Of a stretch of DNA of 64,000 nucleotides, positions 33,896-43,078 are shown piece by piece. The position numbers were made by a program, and so were the translations under genes. How positions within the stretch are numbered: the stretch's first letter is position 1; each line of letters opens with the position of its first letter. Source of the DNA: Hyphomonadaceae bacterium UBA1933 (GTDB taxonomy: Bacteria; Pseudomonadota; Alphaproteobacteria; Caulobacterales; Aquidulcibacteraceae); the NCBI GenBank assembly GCA_002337085.1, contig DDFH01000006.1, positions 897,098 through 961,097 on the forward strand. The letters are read 5' to 3'. The notes under the pieces were generated by a model, which saw only the letters and a program-made list of their open reading frames with translations, was not told the DNA's origin and made no database searches.

Positions 33896-33949
33896 ATAGT
33901 AAAGTTTTTACAAAACTTTTTTGCAGAACTTTTTATTGGGAGAGAGTAA

Positions 33950-35140
33950 ATGTCGCAATCGCCTTTGATGCCTGTATATCCACCGTCGCCAGCAAATTTT
34001 GTTGAGGGACGCGGTGTTGAATTATTTGATGACAAGGGTAACCGATATTTAGATTTTGTTGCCGGTATTGCCACTAATTGCCTTGGCCATGCGAGCCCAA
34101 TTTTGGTTGATGCGCTTACTAAACAAGCAAATAAATTATGGCACGTTTCAAATTCATACCAAACTGAATTGCAAAAAAGTTTGGCGGAAAAATGGACATC
34201 TGTAACTTTCGCCGATGTGGTTTTCTTTACCAACTCTGGTACCGAAGCAATTGAGGCATGTTTAAAAACTGCGCGTAAATATCATTTTGAAAAAGGCAAG
34301 CCAGAGAAAATTGATATTATCGGTTTTGATGGTGCATTCCATGGTCGTTCTTATGGCGGTATTAATGCGGCGGCAAACCCAAACTACCTTCACGGTTTTG
34401 GCCCTGCATTGCCTGGCTTTAAACAGTGTAAATTTGGCGACCTTGACGCGCTAAAAGCAATGATTGATGAAAAAACTGCTGGTATCATTCTTGAACCAAT
34501 TCAGGGTGAGGGTGGTTGCCGTGCCGCATCTGATGAATATCTAAAAGGTATTCGCGAACTTTGCGATGCCAATGACATTCTTTTGATTTATGACGAAGTT
34601 CAATCTGGCGCTGCTCGTTCTGGTAAATTGTTTGCCCATGAATGGTCTGGTGTTACCCCTGATATTATGGCGGCTGCCAAAGGTATCGGCGGCGGCTTCC
34701 CAATGGGCGCGTGCCTTGCCACTGAAAAAGCGGCGGTTGGTATGGTAAAAGGTGTTCACGGCTCTACATTTGGTGGTAACCCACTTGCGATGGCGGTTGG
34801 TCATGCGGTGTTTGGCGAAATCACCAAGCCTGAATTCCTTGAAAACGTAAATGCAATGGCAAATTCAGTTGGTCAGGCATTTGAAGGTTTAAAAGATACT
34901 TATCCAGAATTAATTGAAGAAGTTCGCGGCAAGGGTCTTTTGCGTGGTATTAAACTTACTATCGATCCACAAATCGTTCGCACCAAGGCATTTAATAATG
35001 GTCTTTTGGTTGCGGTTGCCGGCGGTAATGTGTTAAGGGTTGTTCCACCATTAATCATTACCCAAGACGACGTTTCAGAGGCGGTTGCAATCCTTGATAA
35101 GGCGCTTGCTGAAACTAGAGAAGAGTTAAAAAACAAATAA
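33950..35140 (+). CDS. argD: Acetylornithine aminotransferase
   Basis: A 396-residue class III aminotransferase of arginine synthesis. Landmarks are FFTNSGTEAIEACLKTARKYH, FDGAFHGRSYGG, LIYDEVQSGAARSGKLFAHE, the Schiff-base lysine in MAAAKGIGGGFPMGA, and HGSTFGGNPLAMAVG. It may also act as succinyldiaminopimelate aminotransferase in the dapD route. The start ATG follows TTGGGAGAGAG. It is 15 bases before argF, and this argD-argF-hslO order is typical of alphaproteobacteria. Confidence 0.94.
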   Translation: MSQSPLMPVYPPSPANFVEGRGVELFDDKGNRYLDFVAGIATNCLGHASPILVDALTKQANKLWHVSNSYQTELQKSLAEKWTSVTFADVVFFTNSGTEAIEACLKTARKYHFEKGKPEKIDIIGFDGAFHGRSYGGINAAANPNYLHGFGPALPGFKQCKFGDLDALKAMIDEKTAGIILEPIQGEGGCRAASDEYLKGIRELCDANDILLIYDEVQSGAARSGKLFAHEWSGVTPDIMAAAKGIGGGFPMGACLATEKAAVGMVKGVHGSTFGGNPLAMAVGHAVFGEITKPEFLENVNAMANSVGQAFEGLKDTYPELIEEVRGKGLLRGIKLTIDPQIVRTKAFNNGLLVAVAGGNVLRVVPPLIITQDDVSEAVAILDKALAETREELKNK

Positions 35141-35155
35141 AAGGCCTCCCCCACC

Positions 35156-36076
35156 GTGAGACATTTTCTTGACATTGACGCGATTGACGCGAGTGAGCTT
35201 AAAAATATTCTTAAAATGGCGCATGAAATGAAAAATGCGCGTCTTGGTATGCCAAAGGGGGCGCACGATAATGGTGCGCCTTTATCGGGGCATATTTTGG
35301 CGATGATTTTTGAAAAAAGCTCGACCCGAACTCGCGTTTCGTTTGATGTTGGTATGCGTCAATTGGGTGGGTCTGCGGTTTTGCTTGAAACCAGTACTTC
35401 ACAATTGGGTCGTGGGGAAACCATTGCCGACACTGCGCGTGTGCTTTCACGCATGGTGGATGCAATCATGCTGCGTGCAAATTCGCACAAAAGCTTGGTT
35501 GAACTTGCGCGTTGGGCTTCGGTTCCAGTGATTAACGGTCTTACCGATAAATCACATCCATGCCAAATTATGGCGGATCTGATGACCATGGAAGAGGCGG
35601 GGCTTAATTTAAAAGATGCCCGCCTTGCATGGGTTGGTGATGGCAATAATGTTTTGACCTCTTTCATCGAAGCTTCGGCAGTGTTTGGCTTTTCACTTGT
35701 GGCGGCGTGTCCGGTTGGTTATCAGCCTGATAATAAAATCGTCAACAAAGCCATTGCCAAGGGCGCAAAGATTGAGGTTTTGACCGATGCTGCACTTGCC
35801 GTAAGCGGTGCCGATTGTGTGGTTACCGATACATGGGTTTCAATGGGTGACACCAATGTTGCCGACCGCATGGATGCATTAGGCCCTTATCAAGTTGATG
35901 AGGAATTGATGGCAAAGGCAAATAATGGTGCAATTTTCATGCACTGCCTTCCTGCGCACCGCAATGAAGAAGTGACCGATGCCGTGATTGATGGCCCATC
36001 TTCCAAGGTTTTTGATGAGGCTGAAAACCGCATTCATGCGCAAAAGGCAGTTTTACGCTGGTGTCTTGAGAAATAA
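35156..36076 (+). CDS. argF: Ornithine carbamoyltransferase
   Basis: A 306-residue enzyme that makes citrulline from ornithine and carbamoyl phosphate. The carbamoyl-phosphate loop STRTRVSF is at about residues 56-63, HPCQIMADLMTM holds the catalytic region, and HCLPAHRNEEVTD holds the Cys of the ornithine site. Length is typical. The start is GTG 35156 with only a weak ribosome site, consistent with coupling to argD. Confidence 0.96.
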   Translation: MRHFLDIDAIDASELKNILKMAHEMKNARLGMPKGAHDNGAPLSGHILAMIFEKSSTRTRVSFDVGMRQLGGSAVLLETSTSQLGRGETIADTARVLSRMVDAIMLRANSHKSLVELARWASVPVINGLTDKSHPCQIMADLMTMEEAGLNLKDARLAWVGDGNNVLTSFIEASAVFGFSLVAACPVGYQPDNKIVNKAIAKGAKIEVLTDAALAVSGADCVVTDTWVSMGDTNVADRMDALGPYQVDEELMAKANNGAIFMHCLPAHRNEEVTDAVIDGPSSKVFDEAENRIHAQKAVLRWCLEK

Positions 36077-36116
36077 CTATTTGCGTAAAATAAAAAAATA
36101 AGTGTATTATTTGCGC

Positions 36117-37049
36117 ATGGATGACGCTTCGCACGATATTTTTATAAATTCAGATGATATTGCCTTCAGTTTTGTATTCGAAGGGGCGGCGGTTCGTGGT
36201 GAATTGGTTCGCCTTGGGCCTGCGACCGCTGATGATATTATAACCCGCCATGATTTGCCCGATGAACTTGGGCGGCTTTTGGGGGAAATGTTGGCGCTTT
36301 CGGCGCTTTGTGGTGCGTCATTGAAATTTAATGGCCGCATGATTGTTGAATTGCGGTCCGAATATCAAAACGAAGAAACCCCGCTTGAGTTTATTGTTGC
36401 CGAATTTAATACCGATGGCACTTTGCGTGGTATGGTAAAACGCCGCCCAGTTTTTTATGACGAATTTGCCAATTCTGGCCTTGCGCATACTTTGCCCAAT
36501 TTGTTTGGTATGGGTATATTGCTCATTACCATTGATCAAGGCACGAATATGGAGCGTTATCAGGGGCAGGTCGCGATTGAGGCTGATAAAATATCTGATC
36601 TTGCGGAAACATATTTCATGCAATCGGAACAAATCCCAAGTAAAATCATTCTTGCGGCGCGTAAATCAGATGATAAGCATGCCGAATGGTCATCATATGG
36701 CTTTATGATACAACGCGTTGCCGCCGATAGTGCGCGCGGTGTTACCGAAGATTTGTGGGACGAGGCAGTGATTAAATTTGAAACCCTTTCGCCCGATGAA
36801 TTGCTTGACCGCGAAATTCCACCCGGGGAAATCTTGCACCGCCTTTACCATGAAAATGAAATCATGGTATTTAAGCCAAAATATCTGCTTGCGCGCTGCA
36901 CCTGCAACCGTGAGAAATTGGTGCTTTTGATGTCGCAAATGCCAAAAGAAGATACAGAATTCTTGATTGAAAACGACGGCCAAATCCACGCCCGCTGCGA
37001 ATTTTGCAACACCACATACCACATTGATCCGAGTGAGTTGAAATTGTAG
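36117..37049 (+). CDS. hslO: Redox-regulated chaperone Hsp33
   Basis: A 310-residue cytoplasmic holdase activated by oxidation. The C-terminal zinc switch is intact: CTC near residue 265, then CEFC about 30 residues later (RCTCNREK ... RCEFCNTTYH). ATG 36117 is preferred over the in-frame GTG 36102 because the protein then begins directly with the acidic N-terminus MDDASHD. It follows argF by 40 bases, a conserved alphaproteobacterial order. Confidence 0.94.
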   Translation: MDDASHDIFINSDDIAFSFVFEGAAVRGELVRLGPATADDIITRHDLPDELGRLLGEMLALSALCGASLKFNGRMIVELRSEYQNEETPLEFIVAEFNTDGTLRGMVKRRPVFYDEFANSGLAHTLPNLFGMGILLITIDQGTNMERYQGQVAIEADKISDLAETYFMQSEQIPSKIILAARKSDDKHAEWSSYGFMIQRVAADSARGVTEDLWDEAVIKFETLSPDELLDREIPPGEILHRLYHENEIMVFKPKYLLARCTCNREKLVLLMSQMPKEDTEFLIENDGQIHARCEFCNTTYHIDPSELKL

Positions 37050-37177
37050 GGTTTGCAGTTGTTTCGATGCTGTGTCGTTAAATTATGTGTTTGTGTTGAT
37101 ATTGCTTGTTATAAATTAATCACACGCTTTTCAAAAAATTATTGAAACTTTCACTTTTTGGAAGTATTAAGAATTTT

Positions 37178-37864
37178 ATGAGTGTGTTATCGGAATGTGT
37201 TTCAAAATCAAATCTTACCAATCGGGTATTTAACGAAAGCCAATTACGTGACTTGCTTGGTGGAAGTGATGCGCGAAGATATGCCTTGGTTAATCGTGCG
37301 TTGAAAGATAATTCGGTAATTAAGATTAAGCGTGGGCAATATATTTTAAACCCAAAAATCTATTCCCAAAATATTCACCCCTTTGCAATTGCCCAAGCAA
37401 TGGTTCATGGAAGTTATATCTCGTTTGAAACTGCATTGGCGTATTATGGCTGGATTCCCGAAGCAGTATATACGATTGCATCAGTAACACCAGAACGCAA
37501 AACCATAGTTTATAATAACGATAAAATTGGCCATTTTACCTTTCAACCGCTTGCAATCAATCAATTCCAATTTTTGCAAGGTGTTGAAAGGGTAAGGTTA
37601 AATAATCTTACTGCCTTTGTTGCCCAGCCCTTGCGCGCACTTATGGATTTGGTTGCTTTGCGAAAAATTACTTGGCGCGATTTGGGTTGGGTCATTAATG
37701 GTTTACGGGTTGATGAAAGCCACCTTTTATCTTTGGGCAAGAAAGATTTTGCCAAACTTAAATCAATTTATATGCACAAGGCAGCCAATAATTTCCTGCA
37801 AGAGCTAGAAAAATCTGTGCTGGCTTTAAAAGCCAATGCGAAAAATGGAAATCGATATGATTGA
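37178..37864 (+). CDS. AbiEi-type antitoxin/repressor
   Basis: A 228-residue protein with an N-terminal winged-helix region (FNESQLRDLLGGSDARRYALVNRAL ... IKIKRGQYIL) and the AbiEi domain around SYISFETALAYYGWIPEAVYTIASVT. In characterised AbiE pairs this protein represses the operon and neutralises the AbiEii nucleotidyltransferase. ATG 37178 has GGAAG 13 bases upstream; the frame opens at TTG 37142. It overlaps the next gene by 8 bases. Type IV toxin-antitoxin and phage defence are family knowledge. Confidence 0.85.
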   Translation: MSVLSECVSKSNLTNRVFNESQLRDLLGGSDARRYALVNRALKDNSVIKIKRGQYILNPKIYSQNIHPFAIAQAMVHGSYISFETALAYYGWIPEAVYTIASVTPERKTIVYNNDKIGHFTFQPLAINQFQFLQGVERVRLNNLTAFVAQPLRALMDLVALRKITWRDLGWVINGLRVDESHLLSLGKKDFAKLKSIYMHKAANNFLQELEKSVLALKANAKNGNRYD

Positions 37865-38714
37865 TATTATTAGAGAAAAGCTAAAACAATATAATGCTTC
37901 CAATGATATTGAATTGGAAAATGCAACCAAAGAAGTGATGCAAGAAATTGCCCTTTATGGTCTTTGGCGTGCTGATTTTTTCGATGTCGCACTTTTTCAA
38001 GGTGGAACAAGTCTAAGGATTTTACATGGTTTAAACCGCTTTTCCGAAGATCTTGATTTTATTTTACGGCAAGCAAATGAAGCTTTTGATTGGATGCCAT
38101 ATTTAAAAACCTTAACAAAAGTATTTGCGGAATTTGGTCTTAATCTTGAGGTTCAGCCAAGTGGAAAAATGGATGCCGCAATCCGTCAGGCAATTATAAA
38201 AGATAATGCGATTATAAATCAGCTAAACCTTACATTCGGCAATAATGGTCAAGCAAAGACAATTAAAATTAAATTGGAAATTGACACAAACCCACCGGCT
38301 TATTCAGATGAGGCAAGCTCTTTCCTTGATTTTCCAACAGATTATGAAGTTAGACACCAAGACTTGGCGTCTAATTTTGCATTAAAAATTCATGCCCTAC
38401 TTTGCCGACCTTATTTTAAGGGGCGTGATTGGTATGACTTTTCTTGGTATGTTGCAAAAAGTATTACCCCGAATTTAAAACATTTGAATGCTGCATTAGA
38501 ACAATCAGGGCCCTGGGCAAATACTGGCAAAATAGCTATTGATATAGATTGGTTGAAGCAAAATTTAGAAGAAAAAATTAAAAGCATTAATTGGCAAGAT
38601 GCAAAAAAAGATGTGCAACGCTTCATAAAACAAGATGAGTTAAAGTCACTGGAATTATGGAGTGATAGGTTCTTTTTATCTAAATTAGAAAAATTGGTGC
38701 AATATTCAAATTGA
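37857..38714 (+). CDS. AbiEii-type nucleotidyltransferase toxin
   Basis: A 285-residue DUF1814/AbiEii protein. The nucleotidyltransferase motifs are visible: FQGGTSLRILHGLNRFSEDLDF (GG-S/T then D-x-D region) at about residues 48-69, and KIKLEIDTNPPAY with the third acidic position. DLASNFALKIHALLCRPYFKGRDWYDF is the usual later signature. ATG 37857 has GGAA nearby; ATGs at 37845 and 37836 are also in frame. Relatives block growth by modifying tRNA; the target here is not known. Confidence 0.85.
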   Translation: MIDIIREKLKQYNASNDIELENATKEVMQEIALYGLWRADFFDVALFQGGTSLRILHGLNRFSEDLDFILRQANEAFDWMPYLKTLTKVFAEFGLNLEVQPSGKMDAAIRQAIIKDNAIINQLNLTFGNNGQAKTIKIKLEIDTNPPAYSDEASSFLDFPTDYEVRHQDLASNFALKIHALLCRPYFKGRDWYDFSWYVAKSITPNLKHLNAALEQSGPWANTGKIAIDIDWLKQNLEEKIKSINWQDAKKDVQRFIKQDELKSLELWSDRFFLSKLEKLVQYSN

Positions 38715-38802
38715 AGATTTAGAATTTTTCCAATCTTACCCCAATGTAATTATCCACCCTTTAATAACCCTATCTTTACCCCTTTATGAGATAAAGCGTG
38801 TC

Positions 38803-39921
38803 ATGGGAAAAGATATGGTTGAATATAAATTAATAAAAAGAAGTAGTATTACAAAAGAAGAAGAGAGTATTTGGCGTGATATGTGTGCCAAAACTATGCG
38901 TTTTGCTTCACCAGTATTATTGCCACAATTTAGCGCAATTATTGATGAAATTCGTGGTGATGTTGAGGTTATTGTGGCGCGTGAAAACGGCGTGTCGGTT
39001 GGGTTTTTGGCGCTTCATAAACGCTCGTCAAAAATTGCCCGTCCGGCGGGGGCACCATTTTCGGATTATACCGCCTTTGTTTCATATGCGGATGCAAAAA
39101 TAAGCCTTCCCGATGCTTTGGAAGCAGTAGGGATAGATAGGTTACAAGTTATCGGCCTTGTTGATCCATATGGTGTTTGCGGCACAATAAAGGGTGAAGA
39201 GGAATTGGCATATGGCATTGATACTAAATCCGATGTTGTTCCCAATAGCCTTAGCAAAAAGCACCAAAAAAATTATCGCCGCATTAAACGCCATCTAATT
39301 GATGATTATGGTGAAGAGCATTTCATTTTTAATGACAAAAGCGAAGCTCACTTCCGCAAAATGATTGAGTTTAAGCGGGCGCAAACCATTCATACCGGCG
39401 TGCATGACTTTTTGGCCCCCGAATGGGTCGAGAAATTGATGGAAAAATTATTCTTTTCCCAAGATCCTGACTATTATGGCTGCATGATTAGTTTGATGAC
39501 GCATGAAACACCAATTTGTTTCCAATTTGGCCCGCGTGTTGGAAATCGCATGCATCCGTGGATTGCGACCTATGATCAGGACTTTTTCCAATATTCACCA
39601 GGGCAAATTTTCTTGGTCGAGATTTTGGATGTCCTAAAAGGGCAGGGGATTGATTATTACGATCTTTCGGTTGGTGAAAGCCGCTATAAATCCACATTCT
39701 CCAATGATTCACATCTTGTGCGTCATGGCAAAATTTGCCGCACTGGACTTGTGGCTAAACAAGATGGCGAGATTTGGAACGAAGATACAAAAATCGGCAA
39801 AATACATAATAAATTAAGACGGCGAATAGACCAGATTGCGTGTTTGGAACTTGAATTGTCGGGGAGAATAAAGGGTATCGGTTTTGCATTGGCAAATGCC
39901 ACAAAGCGGATAAAAAATTAA
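38803..39921 (+). CDS. GNAT/FemAB-like acyltransferase (CelD/BcsL type)
   Basis: A 372-residue soluble protein of the peptidoglycan/cell-envelope GNAT group. The N-terminal half has a weak GNAT pattern (VARENGVSVGFLALH), then SLSKKHQKNYRRIKRHLIDDYG, typical of CelD/FemAB proteins, and the C-terminal GNAT motif region HPWIATYDQDFFQYSPGQIFLVEIL with YYDLSVGESRYK. Such proteins transfer acyl or aminoacyl groups in polysaccharide or cell-wall synthesis. ATG 38815 is an alternative start. It is 17 bases before the cupin-like gene and probably in one operon with it. Confidence 0.75.
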   Translation: MGKDMVEYKLIKRSSITKEEESIWRDMCAKTMRFASPVLLPQFSAIIDEIRGDVEVIVARENGVSVGFLALHKRSSKIARPAGAPFSDYTAFVSYADAKISLPDALEAVGIDRLQVIGLVDPYGVCGTIKGEEELAYGIDTKSDVVPNSLSKKHQKNYRRIKRHLIDDYGEEHFIFNDKSEAHFRKMIEFKRAQTIHTGVHDFLAPEWVEKLMEKLFFSQDPDYYGCMISLMTHETPICFQFGPRVGNRMHPWIATYDQDFFQYSPGQIFLVEILDVLKGQGIDYYDLSVGESRYKSTFSNDSHLVRHGKICRTGLVAKQDGEIWNEDTKIGKIHNKLRRRIDQIACLELELSGRIKGIGFALANATKRIKN

Positions 39922-39938
39922 AATTTTTGGAGTATGGA

Positions 39939-40880
39939 ATGGGTAATATTATCGAGTGGGAACAAGACACTCTTAAAAACTTTACACATGATGATTATTT
40001 GGTGAAACATAATTTGCATGAACATCCGGTTTTTTCGGATGAAGGGCTTGTAAAAATCCTTGATGCGTATCCACGCGATAAATTAGAAGTTTTCACAATG
40101 GGGAAAGACCCGCATGGTTGGGGGCAATGGTGTTTGGGTCGCCATAATAACCTTAGTGGAGCAGAGTTAATGGAGGCGGTTAAAAATGGTCGCATCTGGC
40201 TAAACCTGCGCGGCACGAATAAAGCCGCTCCCGAAGTAAACGAAGTTTGTGAAGCCTTGTTCAATGAAATTGAGCAAAAAACAGGTGTGAATACTTTCAA
40301 GCACGATATGGGCATGCTGATTTCATCGCCCAAGGCACAGGTTTATTATCATGCGGATATGCCATTGGTTTTATTGGTGCAAATCCGTGGAACCAAAAAA
40401 GTTTATCTTTATCCGCCAGAAGATCCATATCTTACTGATGAACAGATGGAAAGCATCGCAATCAAAGAAAAGGATGAGCAATTACGCCCAAAACCAGAAT
40501 GGGATAATGATTGCCTTTTAATCCATGATTTAAAACCTGGTGAGCTTTTGACATGGCGTCAAAATGCGCCGCACCGCATTGAAAACCATGATTGCGTTAA
40601 TGTCTCTTTCTCAACCGAATTTTTGACAACCGAAGCTTTGGTGCGGGCAAATACGCTTTATGCCAATGGTTGCCTTCGTCGTTATTTTGGCATGAAACCT
40701 TCTTTTAGAAACTCATCACCATTGATGAATTATCTAAAAGTGATTTATGCGCGCTTTGTTAAGTTAATGGGTGGCTATAAAGGCAAAAATACTTTGCCTA
40801 TTCCACATTTCACGCTTGATAAAGAAAATTTGGGCAAGTTAATCTTTGATAATGATTATGATGCAAGCGTTCTGAATTAA
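39939..40880 (+). CDS. Cupin/JmjC-like protein
   Basis: A 313-residue soluble protein with a double-stranded beta-helix core. YYHADMPLVLLVQIRGTKKVYLYPP gives the H-x-D metal pair, and PGELLTWRQNAPHRIEN gives the third His; this is the layout of Fe(II)/2-oxoglutarate hydroxylases of the JmjC/cupin_8 type. ATG 39939 follows GGAG with 6 bases of spacing; the TTG at 39927 is rejected. Probably works with the acyltransferase upstream. Substrate unknown. Confidence 0.7.
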   Translation: MGNIIEWEQDTLKNFTHDDYLVKHNLHEHPVFSDEGLVKILDAYPRDKLEVFTMGKDPHGWGQWCLGRHNNLSGAELMEAVKNGRIWLNLRGTNKAAPEVNEVCEALFNEIEQKTGVNTFKHDMGMLISSPKAQVYYHADMPLVLLVQIRGTKKVYLYPPEDPYLTDEQMESIAIKEKDEQLRPKPEWDNDCLLIHDLKPGELLTWRQNAPHRIENHDCVNVSFSTEFLTTEALVRANTLYANGCLRRYFGMKPSFRNSSPLMNYLKVIYARFVKLMGGYKGKNTLPIPHFTLDKENLGKLIFDNDYDASVLN

Positions 40881-40910
40881 AAAATAAATTTAATTGAAAA
40901 CAATAACAAT

Positions 40911-40935
40911 GGGGGCGTAATTCGCCCCCTTTATT
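40911..40935 (+). terminator. Intrinsic terminator of the GNAT-cupin operon
   Basis: GGGGGCG 40911-40917 pairs with CGCCCCC 40923-40929 across TAATT, followed by TTTATT. From here to 41197 the sequence is very AT-rich and holds no gene. Confidence 0.85.
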
Positions 40936-41197
40936 ATGTCTAGTCAAGAGTGTATTTAATAAAAATACAAATATTAACCAATATATACTATGTAAATACC
41001 TGATTTTTGCAATTTATTAAGTATAATAATAATGCAAATATGCCATAAAGACCTGTTTTTTGTAGAAAAGTCTAACACAAAATGATTTCTATAATTAATT
41101 GTATTTAATCTATATTTTTAACTTTAATTAAACATTGTCTTGATACTTTAGTAGATAAAATAAAAAAACTGGGCAATATAATAAGTTGGGTTATAAT

Positions 41198-42988
41198 ATG
41201 TGTGCGCTAAAAACAGCCAAGGAGTGTTTGGCTAGATTACAGCGGGATTTTGTTAAATTAACAAAAAACAACCGCGCAAACGTTGCAGTTTTATTTGCTC
41301 TTGCAAGTATTCCGCTTGCGGGATTCGTTGCAACAGGTGTCGAGGTGGCACGTATTACCAATGCCAAGCAACAGCTTCAGTCGGCAACAGATGCCGCCGC
41401 GATTGATAACACAACAAATGGTCGTGGCACTGATGAAGAGGCAATTACTTATGCAAAGAATTTTGTCAAAGCCTCAATCGGTGCAAATGTACAGGTTGAT
41501 GATGTAACCATTGGTAAATATACCGAAAATGGCAACGAAATGATGGGCGTCGTTGTTGATGCAAAGCTGAATTCAATTTTTGCCGGCATCGTTGGCGTAG
41601 ACAATTTTGATATTAAAGCCTCATCCAGTGCAACCGCAGCAATGGGGCCAAACGAGATTGTATTTGTTCTTGATACCACTGGTTCAATGGCGCAAAATAA
41701 CCGTATGGTTAACCTAAAAGCGGCGGTTAAAAACGTTCTTGGCCAATTGCAGCCGCAAAGTTCCAATGGCAACGTAAAGGTTGGTATCGTGCCATTTAAT
41801 ACAATGGTGAAAATGCAGCCTTCGACATCTTATACCAATGTGAATTATGGTAGTGCGGACACTTGGTATGGCTGCGACAGTACCAAAGGTTCAACTTCTT
41901 GGCCAAGCTGCTGGGTAGCGTTCGCACAGCGTGACGCAATGTGCAAAAATGCAACCGACCGCGTAGCTTGTAATGATAATGCTGTTTATTATGAAACCAA
42001 GGTTACTTGGTCTGGCTCAAATGCAACTTATAATCAGGTTGCAAAATCATATGAGGTGATAAACGGCAAATATAAAATTTATGTTCAAAGTGCAAAATGG
42101 TCATATTACGGCGGTTCTTGTTATAATTCTTATACTGATGAAACCGGCTATCATTGTAGCTCAAGCAATTCATCAGAGAAATTAACCAATGAATCTTCAA
42201 CAACCTATACTAATCAGGGCAATTTAAGTAATTATTACTCTAACCCTGGTGCAAAATATACAAAAATGCCAGATTATATGACCTATATTCCAGCGCTTGC
42301 GAATGGTTTTGCTGGAACATATGAAGTAACTGGTAATAACAATAATATTACTTGGAACTATACAAATTATAGTTCAAATACACAACGCGTAGGCTTCCAC
42401 CCGCCGACACCAGATCATAAAGATTTATGGACAGGTTGTATCTATGACCGCGATCAGCCACATGATACCGATGCGGCCGAAGCAAAACCTAGTGATAAAT
42501 CTACTTGGTACACAGCAAGATTATGCGACTATGAACCATTGGAATCGGTTATCGGCCTTACAACAGATTTTGATGCATTGAATGCAAAAGTTGATGCTTT
42601 AAAACCTGCTGGCAATACAAACATTACAATTGGTTTGCAGTTTGCAATGGAGGTATTGTCACCATCATTACCTTATAGTGATGGCGCCGCCTTTAGCGAT
42701 AAATCAACCAGAAAAACTATTATCCTTGTAACAGATGGTGCCAATACCAAAAACCGTTGGACATCAAATGCAAGCACAATAAACGACCGCACCAAACTGG
42801 CATGTCAAAATGCGAAGGATTTGGGAATTACCATGTTTGTTATCAAACTTGAAGAAGGCGATGATAGCTTGCTTGAAGGTTGTGCAACCAAACCACCTTA
42901 TTATTTCGATTTGACTGGCTCTTCACAAATTGGTGCAGCATTACAATCAGTGCTTCAATCAATGGGTGAAACCCGTATAACAAAATAA
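41198..42988 (+). CDS. TadG-like pilus-assembly protein with von Willebrand A domain
   Basis: A 596-residue envelope protein. The TadE/TadG-type N-terminus has RANVAVLFALASIPLAGFV, one membrane helix, then VEVARITNAKQQLQSATDAAA. A vWA domain follows with the metal site FVLDTTGSMAQN (DxTxS) near residue 160, TNITIGLQFAME and LVTDGANTKN. About 200 residues of Ser/Thr/Tyr/Asn-rich sequence with several Cys pairs (CDSTKGSTSWPSCW, CYNSYTDETGYHC) are inserted in the vWA fold. No other tad gene is near. ATG 41198 chosen; TTG 41186 is in frame. Confidence 0.8.
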   Translation: MCALKTAKECLARLQRDFVKLTKNNRANVAVLFALASIPLAGFVATGVEVARITNAKQQLQSATDAAAIDNTTNGRGTDEEAITYAKNFVKASIGANVQVDDVTIGKYTENGNEMMGVVVDAKLNSIFAGIVGVDNFDIKASSSATAAMGPNEIVFVLDTTGSMAQNNRMVNLKAAVKNVLGQLQPQSSNGNVKVGIVPFNTMVKMQPSTSYTNVNYGSADTWYGCDSTKGSTSWPSCWVAFAQRDAMCKNATDRVACNDNAVYYETKVTWSGSNATYNQVAKSYEVINGKYKIYVQSAKWSYYGGSCYNSYTDETGYHCSSSNSSEKLTNESSTTYTNQGNLSNYYSNPGAKYTKMPDYMTYIPALANGFAGTYEVTGNNNNITWNYTNYSSNTQRVGFHPPTPDHKDLWTGCIYDRDQPHDTDAAEAKPSDKSTWYTARLCDYEPLESVIGLTTDFDALNAKVDALKPAGNTNITIGLQFAMEVLSPSLPYSDGAAFSDKSTRKTIILVTDGANTKNRWTSNASTINDRTKLACQNAKDLGITMFVIKLEEGDDSLLEGCATKPPYYFDLTGSSQIGAALQSVLQSMGETRITK

Positions 42989-43040
42989 GGCGGCATATAC
43001 GCCAGAAGTCGAAGCCATGATGGGCTTGTAAATATCATCA

Positions 43041-43074
43041 CTCCCCTGTTATGATGCAATGAATAACAGGGGAG
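43041..43074 (+). promoter_or_regulatory. Perfect 12-bp hairpin covering a ribosome binding site
   Basis: CTCCCCTGTTAT (43041-43052) pairs with ATAACAGGGGAG (43063-43074) across a 10-base loop. The 3' arm contains GGGGAG, the ribosome binding site of the 32-codon gene starting at 43079. No T tract follows on either strand, so it is not a terminator. Confidence 0.7.
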
Positions 43075-43078
43075 AAAA

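Larger units (their letters stand above)
33500..33949. other. Long intergenic region between gcrA and argD
   Basis: This 450-base gap holds divergent control sequences: a CtrA-like box (33694-33709), a DnaA-box-like TTTTCCACA near 33640, an inverted repeat TTATAAC 33760-33766 / GTTATAA 33791-33797, a 16-codon leader ORF (33808-33858), a terminator-like hairpin (33862-33895) and a second hairpin, AAAGTTTT 33901-33908 / AAAACTTT 33912-33919. No larger gene is seen. Confidence 0.6.
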
